Below, one piece after another: positions 30,766-34,810 of a DNA stretch of 34,810 nucleotides. Numbering within the stretch: the stretch's first letter is position 1; each line of letters begins with the position of its first letter. A model generated the notes under the pieces. That model ran no database searches, had not been told where the DNA came from, and saw nothing but the letters and a program-made list of their open reading frames with translations. The translations under genes and the position numbers were made by a program. This DNA comes from Candidatus Aminicenantota bacterium (GTDB taxonomy: Bacteria > Acidobacteriota > Aminicenantia > Aminicenantales > Aminicenantaceae), in contig SOIV01000271.1 in NCBI GenBank assembly GCA_004377005.1, positions 1-34,810 on the forward strand, written 5' to 3'.

Positions 30766-32229
30766 TTTTATTTCAGGGAGGGAACTTATACCGCACGCTT
30801 TGGCATCGGAATCCATAATTTTTCGAAGCTCTTGAAGGATATCGTCATCCAAAAGAGAGGGGGGATTTTCTTTAAGAAGTCTTTCTACTTCTTCTGAAGC
30901 CCTGTCAGCAATTGATTTTTTTCCAAGCGAAACCCAATAGTCGTAGGTATCACGGTCTATTATTGCAGGAAAGGTATGTTCCTCCCTGTACCATTTTCGG
31001 GTGTGGGGCATGGTTAAAAACTGGGTTTCCTGGGTAAAGCCCTCGAATAGATTTTTAGCAATAGGCTCGTCCCGTTGAGAAATCCCTTCTATCGCTCTGC
31101 AGGCCATGCTGCAGATCTCATTATCCACTACTAGCTTTTCCAGACTCTGGCAGCTTTCAAAGTTCATCATCCCCGGACCTGAGATAACGTTAACACCGGA
31201 GAGCGCTGCCATGACAGCTCCAATTCCAGTTTCCAATCCTGCCTGAGAGTCATTGATTTTCGAATCACTCAATCCCATGTAAGCATGGGTAGGAAGGTTT
31301 AGATATTTTCCAATCTGGGTATAGGCAGAATCAATCATCATTGTCTCTATGGCTCCCATCGGAGTTGTTCCTTTTCTCATATCAAAACTGGATGGGGAGC
31401 CTCCAAAAATAACAGGAGCTCCTTTTTTTGCAAGTTGCGTGATAACTAACCCTGAGAGATTCTCTGCTACATGCTGGACAAGAGTTCCGGCAATGGTCAC
31501 TGGAGATGTTGCTCCAGTCATCCCCATAGAAATAAGCTCTGAAGGAATTCCTGCCCGGGCACAATCAATAAGGCTCTGGGTGGTTAGATTGCTCCATTTC
31601 AGAGGAGGGGAGGGGCATGCATCAAAAATAGCCAGGGGTTTTTCGGCCAGGTTTTTTTCTCCGCCTCTTACCGCAGCAAGCATATCATGCATTGGCTTGA
31701 ACCCTTCAACCCGGAATGTTCCGGTAACAACAGGTTTTGCCGAGAATTGAAGCCCTATATATAAGCGGTAGCTATCAGAGATTAGATCCGGAACATCGGA
31801 GCTTACAATTCCAGTGCTCTGAAAGTCAAAGTGCTCTAGACAATCCGTGAGGCGACAGAACTTAACCAGGTCTTCGCTTACAGCCTTCCTTTCCACTGAT
31901 GTTTTATGGTCGAGGATCGTGATTGCAGTTGATCCCGGGTCAAAATGGACATGATCCTTTCCCACTATGAATTCTTTTTCTCCTGTTCGGTCATATAATC
32001 TGATTATTGAAGGCGAGGAGGAAAGGGAATCCTCTGCAAGCTGTTGGGTGATGTAGACCCTTTGGGCTTGCTCATCAACTCTCATTCCGGCTTCCTTAAA
32101 AAGCTTTAAGGCTTCTTCGTTTTCGACAAACACTCCTTGTTTCTCGAGGATTTCGTGGGCTTCCTCAATTATTTTTTGGATAAATTCTTTACTTAAAAAT
32201 TCCAATTTAGGTCTTATTGTTTTAATCAT
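30760..32229 (-). CDS. MttB-superfamily corrinoid-dependent methyltransferase (non-pyrrolysine)
   Basis: A 489-aa methyltransferase of the MttB/COG5598 superfamily. It would transfer a methyl group from a quaternary amine or related compound to the cobalt of its corrinoid partner. The TIM-barrel family blocks ARAGIPSELISMGMTGATSPVTIAGTL, GGSPSSFDMRKGTTPMGA and SGVNVISGPGMMNFE are clear. There is no internal in-frame TAG. The stop itself is TAG at the expected family length, so this is not the pyrrolysine-containing trimethylamine enzyme but a MtgB/MtpB/MtcB-like type. The substrate cannot be determined. ATG 32229 follows AAGGAAAG. The track start (TTG 32265) overlaps the previous stop. Last gene of a three-gene operon. 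Confidence 0.88.
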   Translation of the reverse strand: MIKTIRPKLEFLSKEFIQKIIEEAHEILEKQGVFVENEEALKLFKEAGMRVDEQAQRVYITQQLAEDSLSSSPSIIRLYDRTGEKEFIVGKDHVHFDPGSTAITILDHKTSVERKAVSEDLVKFCRLTDCLEHFDFQSTGIVSSDVPDLISDSYRLYIGLQFSAKPVVTGTFRVEGFKPMHDMLAAVRGGEKNLAEKPLAIFDACPSPPLKWSNLTTQSLIDCARAGIPSELISMGMTGATSPVTIAGTLVQHVAENLSGLVITQLAKKGAPVIFGGSPSSFDMRKGTTPMGAIETMMIDSAYTQIGKYLNLPTHAYMGLSDSKINDSQAGLETGIGAVMAALSGVNVISGPGMMNFESCQSLEKLVVDNEICSMACRAIEGISQRDEPIAKNLFEGFTQETQFLTMPHTRKWYREEHTFPAIIDRDTYDYWVSLGKKSIADRASEEVERLLKENPPSLLDDDILQELRKIMDSDAKACGISSLPEIKL

Positions 32230-32261
32230 GCATCTTTCCTTTAAATTCCATTTTTTTTCTA

Positions 32262-32876
32262 TCAAGAAACCTTAGGACTATGCCTTCTCGTTGAAAGTTT
32301 TTGTTCTTTGTAAAAATTTATTCGAAAGGAAACGGACTTTCGAGGTACCATCATACAGGACTCTGTTAGGCGGACTCCGATGTCGGCTGCTGGCAGCATC
32401 CGGAAGATAAATCGCTGTTCCTTTATATCCCATTTTCCGTAGCCTGGGCTAAATCTTTTGCTCGGCCATAAATTCATCTCTCTTGCTTTCTCTGCCAGTA
32501 TTCGATCGGATTGGATAGCCACCTCTTCAGCCGCTTCAGAACCTAAGGCGTCCAGGATTAAAGCTCTCGTCATTTCATTTTTTTCCATAAGTTTTTTGAT
32601 TTCTCGTTCGAGTTCGGGTCCTATAGTACAGATACAAATTGCAACTTTCTCAGCGTCCTTAAAAATAAGATGCTTGTTCGTTTCATCATAACCGACGATC
32701 GTGTAGATGGATGCAGGATGGAGGAGATAATCTAGCTTCTCTTTTTCTTCTGTAATAAGACTTTTTATCGGTTCTTTTATTTCTGTGGGTCTTTTTTTGT
32801 ATCCTATAAGTCTTAAGATCCTTTTCTCATCGAATTCGACTGTGAAATTTTCGATTTTTTCTACAGGTCCAAACAT
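32262..32876 (-). CDS. Methionine-synthase activation-domain-like protein (MetH reactivation domain)
   Basis: A 204-aa protein resembling the isolated C-terminal, AdoMet-binding reactivation domain of cobalamin-dependent methionine synthase. The motif RFSPGYGKWDIKEQ (141-154) matches the RxSPGYP AdoMet block of MetH. GVRLTESCMMVPRKSVSF (167-184) is the typical downstream block. In MetH this domain reductively remethylates oxidised cob(II)alamin. It stands between the corrinoid protein (9 bases upstream) and the MttB homologue, so it is a good candidate for reactivating that corrinoid protein. This differs from the usual RamA-type ATP-dependent activator. The Arg/Lys-rich tail (RRHSPKVS) is unexplained. 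Confidence 0.85.
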   Translation of the reverse strand: MFGPVEKIENFTVEFDEKRILRLIGYKKRPTEIKEPIKSLITEEKEKLDYLLHPASIYTIVGYDETNKHLIFKDAEKVAICICTIGPELEREIKKLMEKNEMTRALILDALGSEAAEEVAIQSDRILAEKAREMNLWPSKRFSPGYGKWDIKEQRFIFRMLPAADIGVRLTESCMMVPRKSVSFRINFYKEQKLSTRRHSPKVS

Positions 32877-32885
32877 GGCCAGCTT

Positions 32886-33536
32886 TTATTCTCCAATCAG
32901 TTTTTTGGTAATTCTTACGGCAACCATGGCATTTTCTCCGTATCCATTGGCTCCTATATCATCAGCCCATTGTTGATTTACCGGAGCACCTCCCACTAAA
33001 ACTTTATACCGGCCAGCGAGATTTTTCTCCTTGAGCATTTCTATGACTTTTTTCTGTCCGAGCATGGTTGTTGTTAAAAGAGCAGAAAGGCAGATGAAAT
33101 CAGCATTTTCTGCCTCTGCTTTTTCAATGAATTTTTCAAGTTTCACATCTGCTCCGAGGTCAATTACCTGAAAACCATTGGCTGCAAGCATCGAAGCTAC
33201 AAGGTTTTTGCCTATATCATGAATATCCCCCTCAACTGTGCCTATAACGACTTTTCCTTTGGATTTTGCCGAAATCTGGGCTTTTTCGAGTTCAGGCTGG
33301 AGCACTCTCATAGCTCCTTTCATACATTCAGCACTGGTTATAAGCTCTGGCAGAAAATATTCTCCTTTTTCCCACAATTCCCCAACTTTTTCGATTCCTG
33401 GCACATAGCCTTTATCTATGACTTCGTTGAGATCCAGTCTCTGTTTAATGGCCTCATTAGCCAGAGCCTCGGTTTCGTCTTTATTCCCTTCGACTATAGC
33501 CTTTCCCATTCTTTTGAGTATCTCTTCTTTGTTCAT
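32886..33536 (-). CDS. Corrinoid-binding methyltransferase protein (MttC/MtgC-like)
   Basis: A 216-aa cobalamin-binding protein, first gene of the operon. Residues 1 to about 90 form the helical cap domain (KGYVPGIEKVGELWEKGEYFLPELI). Residues about 93-216 form the Rossmann-like B12 domain with GDIHDIGKN (D104-x-H106-x2-G109), where His106 would be the lower cobalt ligand. SALLTT (151-156) and VGGAPV complete the B12 loop signatures. It would carry the methyl group between the MttB homologue and a methyltetrahydrofolate or CoM-type acceptor. The acceptor methyltransferase is not in the window. AGGAGAG lies seven bases before the ATG. No cobalamin riboswitch was found upstream. Confidence 0.93.
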   Translation of the reverse strand: MNKEEILKRMGKAIVEGNKDETEALANEAIKQRLDLNEVIDKGYVPGIEKVGELWEKGEYFLPELITSAECMKGAMRVLQPELEKAQISAKSKGKVVIGTVEGDIHDIGKNLVASMLAANGFQVIDLGADVKLEKFIEKAEAENADFICLSALLTTTMLGQKKVIEMLKEKNLAGRYKVLVGGAPVNQQWADDIGANGYGENAMVAVRITKKLIGE

Positions 33537-33593
33537 GCTCTCTCCTAATGCGCAGAAAAATATTTAAAAGAGCCAAATGATAATATTTATTGA

Positions 33594-33746
33594 GTAATCT
33601 TGCAAGGAAAGATCTTCCAGCCATACCTGCATGCAATATTCCAGAGCCTGGTAAAGCTTGACCTCAGGCTTGATCAACTGATGGCGCGGGTGAATCGGCT
33701 CTTTTGCGAGGGGACGATGATGACGCACTTCGCTACTCTTGTATAA
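33594..33746 (+). pseudogene. Decayed fragment of a SpoIIE/PP2C-type phosphatase (RsbU-like)
   Basis: In the 453-base gap between the corrinoid operon and the last gene (33537-33989), the + frame from 33594 to the TAA at 33744 translates to a 50-residue fragment ending MMTHFATLV. The segments GKIFQPYLHAIFQSLVKLDL and VNRLFCEGTMM read like the GKGxPAALLMxxLxAxxRxL and (A/V)NRLxCExT...FATL blocks of SpoIIE-family response-regulator phosphatases. There is no start or SD, and the family's remaining sequence is missing on both sides. It is a short relic, probably of a duplicated or transferred gene. The rest of the gap shows no gene. Confidence 0.55.
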
Positions 33747-33989
33747 TGATTATCATGCCGGAGGACACACTTATTGAAGACATGTCTGCATTTGCCTTTA
33801 AATATTGAAATCAGGTTTTGACTTTAAGTTTTTTATTCATATAGAGGGGTGAGTCTGAAGGGGTGGGAAAACAATCACAAATATCACCACAAAAATCATC
33901 TTTAGGGGTCATTTACTTATGAATTCGCTTAGATAATCATGCGTATGTTGTATTTAACGCGACTATTTTATTAGAAAGGAAGAAGGATA

Positions 33990-34526
33990 ATGAAAATGAT
34001 CATCAGAAATGGACTTCGGGTCCGACACTTTTTCAGTACCAAAAGCGTAGATGGAAGAGCTAAGGTTTCCCGTCATCCCTTGCCTAGGAAAAAGCTGGTT
34101 CTTGTCTTTTTATCGGCACTGCTTCTAATCATGGCAGGTTTGTTTGAGAGTTGTAATCTTTTCCAAACCGCACAAGAATGGGTGCTTGTGAATCAAATGG
34201 GCGATACCGCAACCGTGACAGTTCCGGCAGGCACTTACACAAGCACGTTTACTGAAACTAGTAATAGTAATGGATGGTATGTTTATATTTCCGGTATGGA
34301 TCCCATCCGTTTAACCATAGGAGGAAGTATAAGTGGTACCAACTGGAGATTTGTGGGCCTTACAGGCAGCGGCCCTCAAGTAAATGTTATTGGAAGCGGG
34401 ACTGGAACTTCCGATGCTGCCTTCCCAGATAGTAATTCGGTCAGCGGCACAGTAACGATAAATACACAAAGTCCACTAGGTGCGACCAGTGGTACCGGTT
34501 CTTGGAGTGGGTCGAGGACGAAGTAA
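33990..34526 (+). CDS. Exported small Ser/Thr/Gly-rich protein, function unknown
   Basis: A 178-aa protein I do not recognise. After an unusually long basic N-tail (about 35 residues, ending PRKK) comes a hydrophobic segment (about 36-52, VLVFLSALLLIMAGLFESC). The Cys at its end makes a non-canonical lipobox, so it may be a lipoprotein or a signal-anchored protein. The mature part is rich in Thr, Ser, Gly and Asn with alternating hydrophobic residues (TATVTVPAGTYTSTF, RLTIGGSISGTNW, SVSGTVTINTQ). This suggests a small beta-sandwich domain. AAGGAAGAAGG lies just before the ATG. It stands alone, with a terminator about 180 bases downstream. Confidence 0.7.
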   Translation: MKMIIRNGLRVRHFFSTKSVDGRAKVSRHPLPRKKLVLVFLSALLLIMAGLFESCNLFQTAQEWVLVNQMGDTATVTVPAGTYTSTFTETSNSNGWYVYISGMDPIRLTIGGSISGTNWRFVGLTGSGPQVNVIGSGTGTSDAAFPDSNSVSGTVTINTQSPLGATSGTGSWSGSRTK

Positions 34527-34703
34527 ATCTCCTTATTATAAAAGATAGGAATTTCAACCTTTCGGAAAAAATCAGGTGAAGATAAATCATCTGTAAATCG
34601 TTTCGTGCATCGGATCTCATATCTAAGATAAAGGGCGGGCTGTTAACAGCTAATTAAACCTTTATTCTAATTATTGCCAAAGAATAATCTTATTCAACAT
34701 AAA

Positions 34704-34763
34704 GGTGCATAATTAACATAATTTATGAATAATCCAGGTTATATATTATGCGCCTTTTTTTTT
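34704..34763 (+). terminator. Probable Rho-independent terminator
   Basis: GGTGCATAAT (34704-34713) pairs with ATTATGCGCC (34745-34754), ten base pairs with one wobble. A run of nine T follows (34755-34763). The loop is long (31 bases) and AT-rich, so the hairpin may fold further inside. It would end the transcript of the small exported protein at 33990. Confidence 0.6.
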
Positions 34764-34810
34764 GCAGCAAATCCTTTCTAGACTATTGTAAGGCTTACTC
34801 AAAATATCCT

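Noticed and set aside
31349-31750. 133-aa + strand ORF inside the methyltransferase gene
   Set aside because: Shadow frame of a strongly recognised gene.
32262-32265. TTG start for the MttB homologue overlapping the previous stop
   Set aside because: The ATG at 32229 has a better SD and matches family length. The TTG start would add 12 residues with no clear support.
33537-33700. Possible cobalamin riboswitch before the corrinoid operon (CCATACCTGC looks like part of a B12 box)
   Set aside because: The B12-box match is incomplete and on the wrong strand for this operon. No GCCACTG or other conserved core was found, and the same bases are explained as coding relic.
33741-33755. Fur-box-like palindrome GTATAAT-G-ATTATCA
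   Set aside because: It matches 12 of 14 arm positions of a 7-1-7 box, but it begins within the decayed SpoIIE fragment and crosses its stop codon, with no iron-related gene nearby. Probably coincidental.

Overview
ORGANISM. This is a bacterial chromosome segment of moderate to low GC (about 40-45% by eye). Most genes have strong Shine-Dalgarno (SD) sequences and many are tightly packed with ATGA-type overlaps. The gene families point to an anaerobic, protein- or peptide-degrading member of an Acidobacteriota/Aminicenantes-like lineage. They include a NADH dehydrogenase module without its usual antiporter subunits, large secreted Asp-box (VPS10/sortilin-like) and M14 peptidase proteins, a CBM9/DUF5916 outer-membrane barrel, a TldD with a Tat signal, and a corrinoid methyltransferase operon. 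The taxon is inferred from gene content, not from any rRNA or marker gene. No rRNA, tRNA or CRISPR array was seen.

LAYOUT. (1) 1-8604, + strand: a REP-like palindrome and probable promoter, then nuoABCDEFGHI, with a metallo-beta-lactamase-fold hydrolase overlapping nuoI. NuoJ-N do not follow. (2) 8605-11500: an accessory patch. It holds two hairpin-forming MITE/REP-like elements with GGGG(T/A)CAGG ends, a stand-alone LigD-type 3'-phosphoesterase, two very small Cys-rich proteins (one missed by the ORF track, one DUF2769-like), a structured intergenic block, and a GNAT-YoaP fusion. (3) 11376-17467, + strand: a pair of matching 17-bp palindromes, a Cas4/AddB-like PD-(D/E)XK nuclease with four Cys, a half-length permease, a secreted M1-type peptidase, a six-helix-type membrane protein and a secreted DUF4097 protein. 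(4) 17721-20682, + strand: a clear sigma70-type promoter, then tldD (with Tat signal) and pmbA/tldE. (5) 20723-27414, - strand: a DUF5916 outer-membrane protein and two tandem M14 carboxypeptidase paralogues. The upstream paralogue has lost its zinc site. (6) 27643-30765, + strand: a 1040-aa Asp-box propeller protein. (7) 30760-33536, - strand: an operon of corrinoid protein, MetH-activation-domain protein and MttB-superfamily methyltransferase. (8) 33594-34810: a decayed SpoIIE-phosphatase fragment, a small exported protein of unknown function and a terminator.

HOW IT FITS TOGETHER. Regions 3-6 look like a cell-envelope protein-degradation inventory: M1, TldD/E, M14 and an Asp-box protein, with an outer-membrane barrel. 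The nuo module would reoxidise NADH from amino-acid fermentation or respiration. The corrinoid operon would feed methyl groups from an unknown methylated amine or betaine-like substrate into one-carbon metabolism. The accessory patch shows insertion or decay of small repeats between genes.

Starts were revised from the ORF track for nuoC, the nuclease, the membrane protein at 15619, DUF4097, the active M14, the Asp-box protein and the MttB homologue, where SD sequences clearly favour an internal start.
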